A stretch of 64,000 nucleotides of DNA from Dacryopinax spathularia (GCA_037974965.1 JBBPFI010000001.1:3038001-3102000), one strand, 5' to 3'; positions 48,476 through 60,520 are shown, counted from the stretch's first letter. The notes: generated by a model from the letters alone, not told the origin. Numbers and translations: made by a program.

Positions 48476-49717
48476 ATGCCTGCACCTCGTGAGCGCAGTC
48501 GGTCAAGATCACGGTGGCGTGACCGGTCACCACCACTTCGGCGAGACGGCCGTGACCGCAGCCGAGAACGAAGAGGAGACGACAGGGATCGCTCTTACAA
48601 GCGGGAGAGGGACTACGGACGGGACAGGGACAGATATGACGACCGGGATGGTAAATATGGGCGAACCAAAGAAGACGAGCGAAGGAGGGAAAAGGAGGAC
48701 GACCGACCGCGGGTCAAACGAGAGAGGGACGATGAACGCCGCCCTCGAGTGAAGGAAGAGAGCGACGACGAGCGCGATCCTCGACGACCACGAGAGCGCA
48801 GTCCTCGTCCCCGAGATCGTTCCAGAGACCGAGACGGGGACAACAGAAGGCTACCCATAAAGCCTGAGCCCGAATGGGGCGCACCCCGCTCCCACCACTC
48901 TCCCACCCAAGTCGCACTCCGCCGCCGTTCCCGTTCCCCACCACCTCGTGCATTCCCCTCCCCCTCACACCGACCTTCCCACTCCCCCCGCCCCCGCTCT
49001 GGCTCCCGATCTGTCCCCCCGGTAGACGAAGAGAAACTCAAACCGAACTTCGCCCCCTCTGGCGCTCTAGCCGCTGCGACTAATACGCTCAACGGGGTGG
49101 TATTGAAGTATAACGAGCCTCCTGAGGCTCGGAAGCCGGCGGATGAGGAGGGGTGGAGGCTGTATGTTTTTGAAGGGGATGAGGATCGGGGGGTGATGGA
49201 GTTGAGGGGGAGGAGTGGGTGGTTAGTCGGGAGAGATAAGTTGGTGAGTCCCAATCCTATGGCTTCATTGAGACCTGCTGTGCGCAGGATACTGGGTGCG
49301 GGGAGATATTGATGAAAGATAGGTCTGCGATATCCTGATCGAAGACCCGAGCTGCTCGAAACAACATGCCGTCGTCCAATTCCGCCAACTGACAAAACGG
49401 AACGAATACGGCGATACATTCACAGTGGTCAAGTGCGTACCCATTCCTTCTATCTCCTTCGTCTCCACCGGCGCTTTTTAGTCTTGTGTGCTCATGTTCG
49501 CGTGCAGGCCATTCATCATTGACCTTGAGAGCACGAATGGGACGTTTGTGAATGGAGAGGAGATACCCAAGAGCAGGTTTTATGAGTTGATGGTGAAGGA
49601 CGGTGCGTGCCCCTTGTCCAGGCTCGGAGAAATTGTGCGCTGATAGATGATGCAGTCATCAAGTTCGGCCTGAGCAAGCGGGAGTACGTGTTATTAAAAG
49701 AGGACGCTGCGGCATAG
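48476..49717 (+). CDS. PML1: FHA-domain splicing factor, Pml1/SNIP1
   Basis: Pml1 (SNIP1 in animals) is the FHA subunit of the RES complex, which joins the spliceosome and helps retain unspliced mRNA in the nucleus. Four exons (48476-49243, 49323-49432, 49508-49602, 49656-49717) join in frame to 344 residues. The N-terminal half is an RS/RD/RE-rich tail like that of SNIP1. It leads to LKPNFAPSGALAAATNTLNG, a conserved segment before the FHA domain. The FHA core has GRDKL, DILIEDPSCSKQHAVVQFR and DLESTNGTFVNG, so the phosphothreonine-binding residues are all present. It ends IKFGLSKREYVLLKED, standard for SNIP1. It converges on the SDR gene with 92 bp between stops. Confidence 0.94.
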
Positions 49718-49809
49718 CAGTCTCCCTACTAGTCTTCTCCCATGTACTTCAGCTACCAATAACGTTAATGAATGAAGACAGTTTTGGGAAGTTGCACCCA
49801 GAGCGCGAA

Positions 49810-51199
49810 CTACCACAACCTCCACCTCCCCTCATTCCAGCCATACTTCCGCTCCCCCGCCCGCTCAACGATCCTCCTCGCCCCTGCCCAATAACTCAAA
49901 TGCCCCAGCCTATGCGCCCAAGGCCAAATAACAGTCCTCTCGCCCCCATCCACCGCCCCAACCGCCCGTTCCGCAAGCTCGTCAGGGTCGATCTTCTTCC
50001 TATTCTGTTCGAAGCTGGACTCGCCGTCTGGCGCGGAGCTGCGGAATTGGGTGTTGACGGTGCCGGGGAGGATGAACGTGAATGCTAGTTTGGGGTGTTC
50101 GATCGCTAGGGCTTGGTAGAGCAGCAGGGAAGCCGCTTTGGAGGAGCCGTAGATCGCTCTCGTTGGCGCAGGGATCAGGGCAGCAGTCTGTTACAAATCA
50201 CCACATCAGTCACTCCTCCCTTCTTTTTCCGCCCAGTGAGCAGAACAGAGAGGGACATACGGATGAGATAAGCATAACAGCACCCATCTTACTTGTCCTC
50301 TCCAGGAGCGGAAAAAAGGTGCCCGCCACCACAGCGCTAGCAACATAATTGACCTCCGAAACGTGCCTCACGATCTCCTGCAGCTTTCTTAAACCCTCGG
50401 GGGTAGCGTCAGCTGTGGAATGGCGCGGGACACCAGCGTTATGGAGGACGGGCTGAAGGGATGAGATGCCCGCGGAGAGGACGAGCGTGTCGAGGCCGCC
50501 CCAGGCTAGATGAAACAAGGAGGAGACACGGGTGAGGTCAGCAATTGATTTGGGAAGAGAGGGTGAAGAGGGGAGGGGGAGCGTACCGTCCTCGATCGCC
50601 TGCCTGACTCTGACCATGTCGTCCACACTGGCTATGTCACCCTGCAGCGCCAATACCTCCTCCCCCCTTACCGGCTTCTCCACCTTCCCCTCGTCCCCAT
50701 CCGACCCGTCCACTGCTGCCTCGCTCGAGCTAGAGACAGTCTGAGACGGAGGGAGAGGAGCACGCTTAGCCAGTAAGGCAAGACAGCGCTTTTTCACTTC
50801 CTCTAGACCTTCTGAGCGACGGGCGACTATGCATACTCGTGCGCCTCGGCGGGCGTAGCGGATCGCTATTGATCGTCCGATACCTGTCCATCTCGTCAGC
50901 TTCTCTCTCCGATTCCGCCCACCCTCAAGCTTGGGCACTCTACAGCACGGCGGACAGCCATGACCATCAACGCGACCGTGAGACCAAGGAAGAACGAGAT
51001 AGCGAGGGATCGGCGATGGGCAAAGGGAGAACGTAGGCTCACCGGTCGACCCTCCCAGCACAAGCACCCTCTCACCCCTCTTCTTCACTTCCCCAGTCCG
51101 AACTTTCCCGCTCGTGAACAGGAGATAGAGCAGCGAGGTGGATAGGATGAAGTATAGGACCGCGGAGGTGTACGCTTGGGGCGTTACGAGCCCGGGCAT
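49810..51199 (-). CDS. membrane-anchored short-chain dehydrogenase/reductase
   Basis: This is an NAD(P)-dependent oxidoreductase of the SDR family. The ATG at 51199 gives a short leader and an N-terminal membrane segment (AVLYFILSTSLLYLLFTS), as in ER-resident SDRs. The cofactor site is VLVLGGSTG, split by an intron from IGRSIAIRYARRGARVCIVA. Next come TLVLSAGIS (the NAG-like motif), VMLISS and the catalytic YGSSK, then LPGTVNTQFR. An acidic Ser-rich insert lies before the DI block. The C-terminus ends NEGRWRLW. About four short introns are inferred. Related proteins act on steroids, sphingoid ketones or similar lipids, but the substrate here is not evident. Confidence 0.87.
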
Positions 51200-52002
51200 C
51201 TCGGCGTGCAAGCGGTGGACGAGGCCGGCTGGAGGGGAGTGGGCCGGTGGAAAGGGGGGTGCTTGGGCCGTGGGTCAGTAGGAATGGTGGGCGTTTGGAG
51301 TTAAGGCCAGCGGTCGCAAGTAGAGCAGCCGAGGTTTACCTCCTTCAGCAATCCCAACGACAAGGCAGATAGTCAGCTCCTGACGCGGCCCAAGAGCCCA
51401 AATATTTGTCCCACGAGCGAAGAGGACGAAGATCAGCTCAGGTTCGTGATCGCTAGTAGCAAGATCTTCAGAGAATACAGATTGGGCGTTTTCTGGGCGG
51501 TTATCATCCTCTCCTTCCTTCCGTACGCCTTATCACAAGACAAAGCAGGGTCTACAACCACACCGCCGGCAATACCCTTGCGGTCGGTATAGGCTTCATA
51601 CTCCGACCATGCTGGCAACTTCCAGCACAACTTCCAGCCAGGTAGGCCATCGATAAGGCTCAAGCATGTAGGACATAGAATCACTCTCGAGTTAATCGAT
51701 CCTTCATACAACTACACAGAGAAAAATATCGGATATATCTCGCTTAGCCAGGGGTGGTGATCATGGTGGGCAAACAAGGGAAGGAAAAGGGAGGCAAGCG
51801 ATTGAACAAGCGAGTGAACAAGTGCAAAAGAGCAAGAGACAAGAGAAGAAAGAAGAAAGGGGAAAGGTGGGAACCGCTACAGACTGAGACCGAGACCGCT
51901 TCCTTCACTATCCATACAGCTGAACCGTTCGTACCACCGCGCCGCCGCCGCCGCCGTCGAGTCTAGGGAGTCTAACAACATCGTGCCGAGCCGGGAAGAG
52001 GT
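51200..52002. other. intergenic
   Basis: This 803-bp region lies upstream of the SDR gene and downstream of the kinase. It holds a purine-rich run (51750-51880) and a short GCC/CGC trinucleotide repeat (51938-51957). An open minus-strand stretch at 51433-51711 lacks an ATG. No gene is supported. Confidence 0.45.
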
Positions 52003-53443
52003 CTAGAGAGTCCAATCGTCGTCCTCGTCGCTACCGCCGCGTTCCGTGATAAGGGAGAGAGCTGCCTTCCGACCATGTGCGTGGAAGGCCAGAAGGAAAG
52101 GTTAAGGCACTATCCCCGGCAGGGTGTGTTTATGCCCTTTGCTGCCTTCCTTTGGCGGCTCGGTGCATACTTCGATACTCATGAACCACGGATCTTTGAC
52201 GATGTCATCAACGAGTATGCGGTGCTTCGGGTCGGGCTCGAGCATCTTCCGTAGCAAGGGTCTGCAGGCACGAGGAGAGAGGAGGGATATTGTTGGCGGG
52301 AGGGAGGAGGGATTGGAGGATGATGAGCCGAGGCAGGCGGCATGATATGCTGCGTAGAGCGGGTCTGAGAGCTGGGCGACGCGCCAGGGCAGTTCTTGAA
52401 AATGCAGGCAGTAGAAGACGATTGCGCATGCCCAGATATCGACCAAACGGGCGTCGTATGCTGCTGCTGCTGTTAGTGCTGCTTCTATGCGGGATGGATG
52501 GATGGTGAGGTGGCTTACGTTTGTTGAGGAATTGTTCGGGGGCGATGTACGGTTCTGAGCCGCAGAGACCGGTGCTCATGTGGATTGTGGCTTCCCAGGG
52601 AAGGCGGTAGACGGTGGATGCGCCGTAGTCACCAATCTACGAGATGAGTCAGCAGGTGTTTCACCCCACGGTGGATGGAACGCACCTTGACATGACCTTT
52701 GGAGTTGAAGTACAGGTTCTCTGGCTTGATGTCTCTGTGCGCGACACCTTGCGAGTGGAGATATTGTACGCCACGCAGGATCTGGCCGAAGCAGCACTCG
52801 ACCTCCTCACGCGACATACCACCCTTCTTAATCGCCGCGTACAAGTCGCCACCAGCGCAGTACTCCATCACCTCGCACCAATGATGTTGCTCGTCCTGGA
52901 CCAAATCCACGGTCTCGACGACGTTGATATGATGCAGCGTGGAGGATATGCAGAACTCCGCTGTGAGCTTCTTGACGTACTCCTTCTCCGTCTCGTTCTT
53001 GCGGCGCTTCCGGAACTCCTGCGCTCCTGCATCAGGAATCATCCACCTCCCGCACGAAGGCGGTCGGAGCTGACCTTGACAGCATACAGCTTCTCCTCGC
53101 TGCCCCTCTCCCACTTGTGCGCAAGACGGACGACACTCGTCGCGCCCTTCCCGATCGCAGCTTTCTCGCAATACCCGTACTTCTTCGTCAGGCTCGCGAC
53201 GCTTTCCGAGCTGAGCGACACCGGCCCTGGCGGGCCGTACGCAGACGGACCACCGCGCTCGCTGTCTGACTTGCGCGAGCTCTGGCTTGTCCGTCTGCTC
53301 AATTTCGGCCCGCCAAGTAAGCCGGTGATGGTGAACCCGGAACTTGCAGTCTTCTGCGCTGGGATGCCGGTCGTGCTGCCCTCCCCCGGGGTCGGGGTGG
53401 GGCCGCGCGGCACAGATGGCTCACGACCACTGCTGCTGCTCAT
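52003..53443 (-). CDS. Ser/Thr protein kinase, HAL4(SAT4)/HAL5-like
   Basis: Fungal HAL4/HAL5-type kinases regulate potassium and nutrient transporters at the plasma membrane. A Ser-rich N-terminus of about 90 residues leads to the glycine loop AAIGKGATSVVRLAH and the lysine of LYAVK. Then come the family block EFRKRRKNETEKEYVKKLTA, EVMEYCAGGDLYAAI, the catalytic loop VAHRDIKPEN and YIAPEQF. The Mg-binding motif reads IGDYGAS, with Tyr where DFG has Phe (52622-52630). Later motifs are DIWACAIVFYCLHFQELPWR and DPWFMSIEVC. The exon ending at 52102 has a stop after LPGIVP. A short intron with a CTTAAC branch site (donor after LPGI) would instead join AALSLITERGGSDEDDDWTL, stopping at 52003. I prefer the latter because the acidic tail looks coding. 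Confidence 0.88.
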
Positions 53444-54760
53444 TCTTGTTCACTCTGTCAATACAAACCAACATCAGCAACTGCAACTGCCCAATACGCA
53501 TAGTATAATGCGCATATATGGTAGTGGGTACTCACGTTAAGGCCTACACATCGTGGTGGTAGCAGAGAGAGCGCAAGGGCGGTCAATGACGAAGCGGTAC
53601 GGTACAGTGCATCAAAGGGCAAAGGGGGCAGCAGCGAATGAAAACGCAATGCACTCGTAAGCCGGGGTCCCTCACCGGCATCTAATCCAAGCGGGCAATA
53701 AATATTGCAGTGACGGCGGAGGCATTTCAGCGCCCTCGACGTATGTAGGTGAAGTATGAGTCCGCCCCCTCGTCAGAGTCGGATTACTCAACCCTGCTGA
53801 GGGCACATCTTGCAGAGGTGTGGAACGCCCTCGAAAAACAGCGCCGCGAACCACCTACCACTACCTCTGGGGTCCCTCTGACGGGTCCGCACCCCCCGTG
53901 CTCGCGCCCGTCACCCTTTTCCTCCTTTTGTGAAGATTTAAATTTGGCTCCTGCTCCGGTGTCCATACTGGGAGGGGAGGGAAGGGATGGGTACGCGGAT
54001 CTACTAGCCGGTTGTGGGCTGCATAAGGGAGGGCAGGCTCGAGTTGTGGGGGACGCAAATTTAAGCGCGAGCGGAGGGCAAAAATATGGGACTCAATTTG
54101 AGGTCCGATCGAGAGCGGGCGACAGCGCTGGTTCAGTCTGCTGGCCACCAGACTGTCCGATCCTGGGCCTACACACAGGTGGTTGTTGACGCATTCGCTT
54201 TGGGGGTGAGTAAGAAGACTATTGTCAGACTGCAGAGGCGAGGGAATCGGACAATGACGGAGAGCTTTGCGCTCCGTTCACCAGAACTTTCGAGCTCCGG
54301 CCTAATCAGGTAGGGAGCATTTGATACCGCTTTCCCGATGCACCCTCCCGTGCTGATGGTTCCTACAGTCGATGATAAGTACAGTTCAGTATTTCGTAGC
54401 ACGAGAGTACTTAGGACGGCTCTTCCAGGCTTTCCTGGATCACATGTCTCCCCTATGCAGAATAATATGTACCAGGTTCCTGCATCTAGCGGGATTCCTT
54501 TACGTTGCCCTACCCGCTTCGCCTGCATTCCAGGTGGCTGGCCAGCGTTCCTGACACTGCGGGGTCCGTATCGCGCACCGCTGACAGCGCTGACAGCGCT
54601 GCAGGCTAGCAGATCGGTTACAGCTCGGAGACCGAGCACAGGCAAACATGTTTCGTCCTTTTCATCGCGCGAGGTACAAGCATTGAAGTGGGATGGTGGG
54701 GAGAGGCTATTATTGGCTTTTTCGTGAGGCGGGAATGCCCGATTATAGGTTGATGGATGA
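53444..54760. other. intergenic
   Basis: This 1.3-kb region lies between the kinase and the hAT relic. It contains the kinase promoter. Part of it could be further degenerate transposon sequence, but I see no recognisable transposase before 54761 and no matching 5' terminal repeat. Confidence 0.4.
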
Positions 54761-55260
54761 ATGAAAACCATGATCGGCGTTCTGACACTAATCATCGACG
54801 GGGAAAGAGAACACATAGAGCGAAGAGGCAGTGAAAGACCGGACAAATCTGCGAACAGTTCGGCAACAGCGGTCGAATGGGTCTGGAGCAGTGCAAGTAA
54901 CACAGATACAAGAAACCGTAACCGTCTTTCACCATCACGGTTCGAAGCCCTACAGTTTCTGAAGGCAGCGTATCGGCAGGAACGTGAGGCAGCCCTGTCC
55001 AAAGAGGAGATAGATGCGCGGAATGCAGAAAGGCTACAGCAGATAAAAGAGGATGCGTGGCAGGCGGATCGGTTCGATGATATTGAGTACTTACTTAGTG
55101 ATTTGTAGTTAGACAGGAATATGATCTGAACCGGTCCTGAACTAGTCTAGGACCGGTTCAGAACCGGACCATTCAGAGACCGGACCAAGACCATCGAAGG
55201 TCAGAGTTGGGGTATGGTCCGGGACCGGACAAGACTGGACCAGACCATATCCATCCCTAG
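54761..55260 (+). mobile_element. hAT DNA transposon relic, C-terminal transposase fragment and 3' end
   Basis: An open frame at 54761-55108 (115 residues) ends with the hAT dimerisation region. SSATAVEWVWSSASNTDTRN and NRLSPSRFEALQFLK match the usual ERVFSSA...RNRLSP...EALQ.LK pattern, with Trp-Val-Trp replacing the normal Arg-Val-Phe. The rest of the transposase (BED finger and DDE catalytic core) is not recognisable upstream. Downstream, 55127-55260 is packed with ACCGGACC/GGTCCGGT motifs and a 12-bp inverted repeat. It ends CATATCCATCCCTAG, which in reverse (CTAGGGATGG) resembles a hAT terminal repeat. This is therefore a truncated, non-autonomous remnant. The 5' end and target-site duplication were not found. 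Confidence 0.65.
55127..55160. repeat. 12-bp inverted repeat, hAT subterminal region
   Basis: TGAACCGGTCCT (55127-55138) and AGGACCGGTTCA (55149-55160) are perfect inverted copies with a 10-nt spacer. They lie among other GGACCGGT-like motifs. Dense subterminal motifs of this sort are typical transposase-binding sites in hAT elements. Confidence 0.65.
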
Positions 55261-56350
55261 CAAGGCGTGATACAAAAACAAGGACAGGTAGACTGGATAT
55301 TCGTCTTGCTCCGAAGCATGATACCAGCCCGATGTCGTCTTACCGCACAATCTGTACTCTGGAATCCAGAGAGACCAAGAGGCTGCACCGGCTCCTGCTA
55401 CACGCCCACAACCGGCCGTCTGTCGCTCGTACACCGTTCTGCGGGCGCGCATAAACGCCGTTAAAGCATTCGGTCGGCGTTAAGATCCAACGCAGCGCAT
55501 TTTGCAGAGACTTGCAATACACTCCTGACCGGATACTGGGATGCGCGCAGTCTCATGCAGACCACAGCCAGCGAGCTGGGCGACTGAAGTGCCTCGGTTG
55601 TTCGCTTGAAGTAAGCGGAGAGCTCGAGCGAGCACAGCAGACGGTAGGCGAGAGTGACTGTAGGCGAGAGTGGTAAGTCCGATACGATCGGAGCGGCGTT
55701 AAGCAGCTGAATGTTAACGCAGACAGCGCGTGCAACCACCAGTCCGAAGAGGTGTGTGTTGCAAGCTGCACCATACACATCTTAAAACGATTCGAAGTGA
55801 TGTTGTAGTTGCCCAAAGGCCATAGTCAAGAAGGCGTTCCCTCCTGTCCCGTTCAACTCCGCCTGTTCTTGGAAGCGATTCCGGGGAATGACGCAACACC
55901 TCCAGGGACCACCCGCCCTGCCAAGCTCGCGAAGTTTTTTACCCACTTCTCCGGACCGCTCTACAACCCACCCATGCTGCCGGTCGTCACGCGAGCCGGA
56001 GAAGATTCCCCCTCAGCCGGAGAAACCCATGCGGTAGGGATTACCCGATTTGGCGAATCAGAGGGCGATAAGACGGTCGTGCGACCCTTTATTCCCTCTT
56101 CCTCCTCGTTCTTCTGGCGGATTGTGCTGTTATCGTGACCGTGTTCAGGGAGGGCGTTATCGGCTCCACGCGCTCGCTGTCACTCCTCTGCGGTCAAAGG
56201 GGCAAAGCTGTCCACAGCATACCGCAGGACGTCGACCTAGACGGTGTAGGGGACATCGACGACGGGCACACGAGCATCCCACCCCATCCCACTCAAATAC
56301 TGGCACACGACGCTCGGCTGCACCCTTACGCCCCTCTAACCCAAACAGCC
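55261..56350. other. intergenic
   Basis: This 1.09-kb region precedes the permease. It includes a small direct repeat of GTAGGCGAGAGTG (about 55644-55674). No gene is supported, and the promoter of the permease must lie here. Confidence 0.4.
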
Positions 56351-58484
56351 ATGTCATTACGCACTACATCCCTCCCTCAGCCTACACACGCTGCAGAGCT
56401 GAGCGAAGATGACCGCGAGCTCGAAGCGTTGGGCTACGTCCCCTCATTCAAGCGCGAGTTCAGCAACCTCGCTACCGTGCGTCCCTCCCCTCCCCTCCCC
56501 TCCCCTCCCACGTCTCGAGCAGTCATGCTAATCCCGCCCGCCGATGCAGATCTCCTTCGCGTTCAGCATAATGGGTCTCTGCTCCTCAATAGCAACAACA
56601 TTCAACACCCCTCTCCTCCTCGGCGGCCCGGCGAGCGTAACGTGGTGCTGGCTCCTGGGCGCATGTATGTGCTTCACCCTGGGCTCCTCTATTGCAGAGA
56701 TTGTCAGTGCGTTCCCGACGTGTGGGGGGCTGTATAGCGCGAGTGCGTTGTTGTGCCCGAAGAAAGATAGGGCGAGGGTGGGGTGGGTCGTGGGGTGGTT
56801 GAATATCCTCGGTGAGCACCTCTTCCTGCATATCACCTCGCCTGGGGACCGATGTTGACGGGTGGGACAGGCCAAGTAGCGGGCGTATCATCCACCGAGT
56901 TCGGCCTTGCGAACATGATCTGGTCCGCAGTAGTGATCGCCACCGACGGAGCGTACGAAGTGACCCAAGGAAAAGTAGTGGGGCTGTTCGTGGGGCTGCT
57001 ATGTGTGCATGGGATCCTGGTCTGCCCTTTTCTTCCCCTTCGCAGGGTATGTGGGCTGATGGAGGGGGTAGAATTCGCTCGCTACACGGTATTTGGCACA
57101 TTTGACTAAGGGGTTCGTTTTTGTCAACCTTGGTACTACTGCCCGTATGTTCTCTTCTTCTAGGGGGGAAAAGATTGGCTGACGAGACGCATGCGCAGTG
57201 ATAATCATCTGCCTCCTTGCCAAGACCCCTCGCTCCGAGATGCACCCCGCCTCGTACGTCTTCGGCCCCGCTGGGCTCGTAAACCAAACCGGCGGGTGGA
57301 ACGACGGCATCGCCTTCCTCTTCGGCCTGCTCAGCGTGCAATGGACCATGACGGACTACGACGCCACCGCGCACATCAGCGAAGAAGTCCGGCGCGCGGC
57401 GTACGCCGCGCCAGCAGCGATCTTTATTGCTGTTATCGGGACGGGCGTGATTGGGTGGATATTGAATATTGTCGTGGTGCTGTGTTCGGGGGAGTTGGCG
57501 GATTTGCCGGGGCCGAGCGGGAGCGCGTTTTTGGAGATTATGAGTATGCGGTTGGGGAAGCCGGGGGCGCTGTTTCTCTGGGTGCGTGCTCGTCCCTCTC
57601 TTCCTCCTGTCTCCTCCTCCTCCTCTGCCTCCTCTTCCTTCTCCTTGCCTGCCAACTGAACCCCAGCTCACTCGCTCGCTCGCTCGCTCGCTGAACCGCT
57701 CGCTAACGCCCGCACAGAGCTTCGTCTGCCTCACAGCATTCTTCGTCGTCCAAACCGCGCTCCAAGCCAACTCACGTACGATCTACGCCTTCTCCCGTGA
57801 CCGCGGTCTGCCCGACAACGGCTACTTCGGGCACAACTCCCGTTCCACCTCCACCCCATTACGGGCAATCTGGCTCAACACATTCATCGCCGTCCTCCCC
57901 GGCCTGCTCGACCTCGCTTCCCCCATCGCAGCCAATGCCATCTTCAGCCTGTGCGCCATCGCTTTAGACTCTTCATACGTGATCCCTATCATCCTTAGGC
58001 GGATATATGGCAATCACCCAGAGGTGAACTTCCGCCCAGGCCCGTTTTATCTCGGAGACGGCTGGCTCGGATGGGCGTGTAATGGGGTTTGTACGCTCTG
58101 GACGGCGTTCATTGTCGTGGTGTTCTCGATGCCGAATGTGCTTCCGGTCACGCCGGATAACATGAATTATGCGAGTGTTATTACGGTTGGGGTGGTGGTG
58201 TGTAGCGGGGTTTGGTATATGGTTGCGTGCGTACTACTTTCCGTCTCTTTCTCTGCTCTTCTCTTCTGTTTCTTTCTGCCCTCCGGCTACTCTTCTTCCT
58301 CTTCCTCTTCTTCTTGTTTCCTGCGTTGGGGGAACGGGACGTTGCTCATCGAATGCACAGCGGGCACAGGCACTATCATGGACCCCGCTCAAACCTACAC
58401 GACGCGGACGGCAAGATTCTTTCCGAAGACGGGCGGGAAGACTCAAAGGACGCAGAGGTCATCACCGACTCACGGGAGGCGTAG
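56351..58484 (+). CDS. amino acid/GABA/choline-type permease (APC superfamily)
   Basis: This plasma-membrane permease belongs to the amino acid/choline transporter branch that includes yeast Uga4, Hnm1 and Bio5. Seven exons (56351-56476, 56550-56811, 56871-57019, 57072-57144, 57199-57581, 57718-58226, 58361-58484) join in frame to 541 residues. Family blocks are ELEALGYVPSFKREFSNLAT, FAFSIMGLCSSIATTFNTPL, FPTCGGLYSASALL, TMTDYDATAHISEEVRRA, AFSRDRGLPDN and NHPEVNFRPGPFYLG. About twelve membrane segments are expected. The third intron has a weak GTCTGC donor, but it is the only join that restores NSLATRYLAHLTKGF. The fifth intron holds a CTCG tetranucleotide run (57665-57695). The cytosolic tail is acidic. 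The substrate is not determined. Confidence 0.9.
57665..57695. repeat. CTCG microsatellite in permease intron
   Basis: A run of CTCG/GCTC units lies inside the fifth intron of the permease gene, between exons ending at 57581 and starting at 57718. It is simple sequence and not coding. Confidence 0.7.
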
Positions 58485-58875
58485 ACCACCCTCTTCCCGT
58501 CCAGGAGCCACTCGGCAGTGGGTTCTCGCGCAGGCGTGGACAGGGGCATGGAGGATGGAGAATCAGGTGGATGGATTGTGGGTTGGACGACTCAACGGTG
58601 TACTACCCATTTTTGGAGGAGGATGGTACGCTACTGTATTTGTAGTGTTTACTAGAGTAGAAGAAAATATCCACGCGAGGCTTCAACAGCTGCTTTCATT
58701 GCCTGCCTAATGAGGCCCCTTCCCGCGCGTACCTGCTGGCTGAAGAGAGCATCGTCCTGCTCCGACCAAGAGGAATGGGTGGAAACCAATTGATTCAATT
58801 CACAAATTACTGCTTTAGCACATTTTCTCAGAGTCCAGTTACAGCAGTTGCAGGCTCCTACCTCAGCTTCAGCCT

Positions 58876-60520
58876 TCAGTGGAAAACGGCGCTCGCGGGC
58901 GGTCTCCCATCCGTGATATTCGCATGCACAATATCCGCAATCGTATAATTCGCCAAACAGTCCCTGGCAAACGAGACCTCCTGAATCCGTTCCTTCATCG
59001 CATTTACCCACGTAGCAGTGCTGCATCGTCCGTACGGATCGGCCGCGCAGCCGGGGATGTTGGTCACGGGCAGGGAGGCGTCGTTCAGCAGCCAACGGAT
59101 GTATGACCCGCTGCCGGAGGGCCCGGAACTGCAGTTGAGCACTTGGGCGACGAGTTGAGTGCCGAAGGGCGCTACTTGCGAGACGATGAAAGACCTGTTT
59201 GGCGGAATATGGTCCGTCGGCAAAGGGCCCGTAGCGGCGAGGGAGGTGAAGTTGAGCGCGACGATGATGGCCGAGATGACCGTGTCGTGGGAAGCGTCGA
59301 CGTAGATGGGCTGGTTGAGCGGGAAGGTTATGGCCGAGTTGTCCAGCGTGCTGTTTGTCGTCGAGTTGTGCACTGCGATAGGCGTCTGCGTAAGCCTAGC
59401 CACGAGTTCCTGGACGTAGCCGATCCCCTGCGCAGCCGTGATAGGCGCGCCGAAGAAATTGGAGTACCAGAAAGAGAGGTCGAACGAGTACTCAAAGCCC
59501 TCAAACTCTTCCTGCGTGAACAGCGGGCAGAAGTCCGAGTAGCCAAGAGCGTTGATCTCGTACGCGCAGAGCTGCTGCATGGCGTATGCGTCCTGGGCGG
59601 TGATGTTCAGTCCTCCCGAGAGAGCGGTAAGCCTCTGCGCGGCGGCGGAGAGGTAGATCGGCACCCAGGCGTTCACTGCGGTTGTGCCCGCGTTCCCGTT
59701 AGCGTTGTTCCCGTTCGTGCAGGTCTCGTAAGGCGCAAGAGTGTTGTTGAACCCGGAAGCTTCGATGATGATCTCCTGGTGGTACTGGTCTTCATAGGGG
59801 ATGCCGAAGAAGCCAGCCGCAAAGTTCAGGGCGGACTTGAGCATCCGATCTTCGGAAGTGGTGCGGAAGACGGGGAGGGTGCCGTTCGGGAATTTGTCCA
59901 GCAGGTAGCCGTATTTGACGCGGAAGGAGACGCCGAGGTCGAAGAGCTGCTCGCGGCCGAAGGGGGTGAGGATCTCCGCTCCGAGCGGGTAGGTCCACGT
60001 GTTGAGGAACGAGAGGGGGCCAGAGGCGTTGAACTTCCCCGTAGCGTTGGCTACTTTCACCCCGAAGGCGGCGGGAGCAGAGCCAGAAGTGGGATAACGA
60101 GCACCATGCCGGTGAAGGAGGTGGACCTGCTGGAGCGTGCACTGGGGCGGGATGAGCGCTGAGCTGTTCGCGAATGCAGGGGAGAACGTCGTTGGCGGGA
60201 GCGACAGAGCGGGGGAGAGGTTACCGAATGAGACGGCAAAGGGGTCGTATGTCCCATTCGCAGGTTCATCAGACGGGCGGAACCGGACCAAGGGGAAGTA
60301 GTTCGTCTGTGCGGGCGCGGCGGGGCCGGTGGCAACTTCGAACGGCTCGATGCCGGCTGCATAGAGGTTCAGCTACCCTGATATATGAGAGTCAGAGTCA
60401 GGAAGGGGACGCACTGGGAGTAGGACCGGGGAAGCCGACGACAGAGGCGGGAGGGAAGAAGCTGTTCACGCTCTGCCCAAAGGCAGCAGAGGCCAAGACA
60501 AGTAGGCTGAGGACGGCCAT
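58876..60520 (-). CDS. secreted histidine acid phosphatase (phytase-like)
   Basis: This extracellular enzyme hydrolyses phosphomonoesters, possibly phytate, at low pH. Exon 1 (60520-60415) starts with a signal peptide, MAVLSLLVLASAAFG. An intron with a CTGAAC branch site leads to exon 2 (60356-58876); together they give 528 residues in frame. The catalytic histidine motif is HLLHRHGARYPT and the proton donor is DASHDTVISAI. FRTTSEDRMLKSALNFAAGF contains the conserved SEDR-like block. About a dozen NxS/T sequons suggest heavy glycosylation, and the many cysteines fit the disulfide pattern of fungal phytases. The C-terminus ends without a GPI signal. A TATATAA-type box lies about 100 bp upstream. 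Confidence 0.93.

Noticed and set aside
51433-51711. 92-codon minus-strand frame with a CPTC motif
   Set aside because: There is no usable ATG near its start and no similarity to a zinc finger beyond two cysteines.
59143-60162. 339-codon open frame on the plus strand
   Set aside because: It is entirely antisense to the histidine acid phosphatase, whose motifs are unmistakable. The frame is open only because of high GC at third positions.
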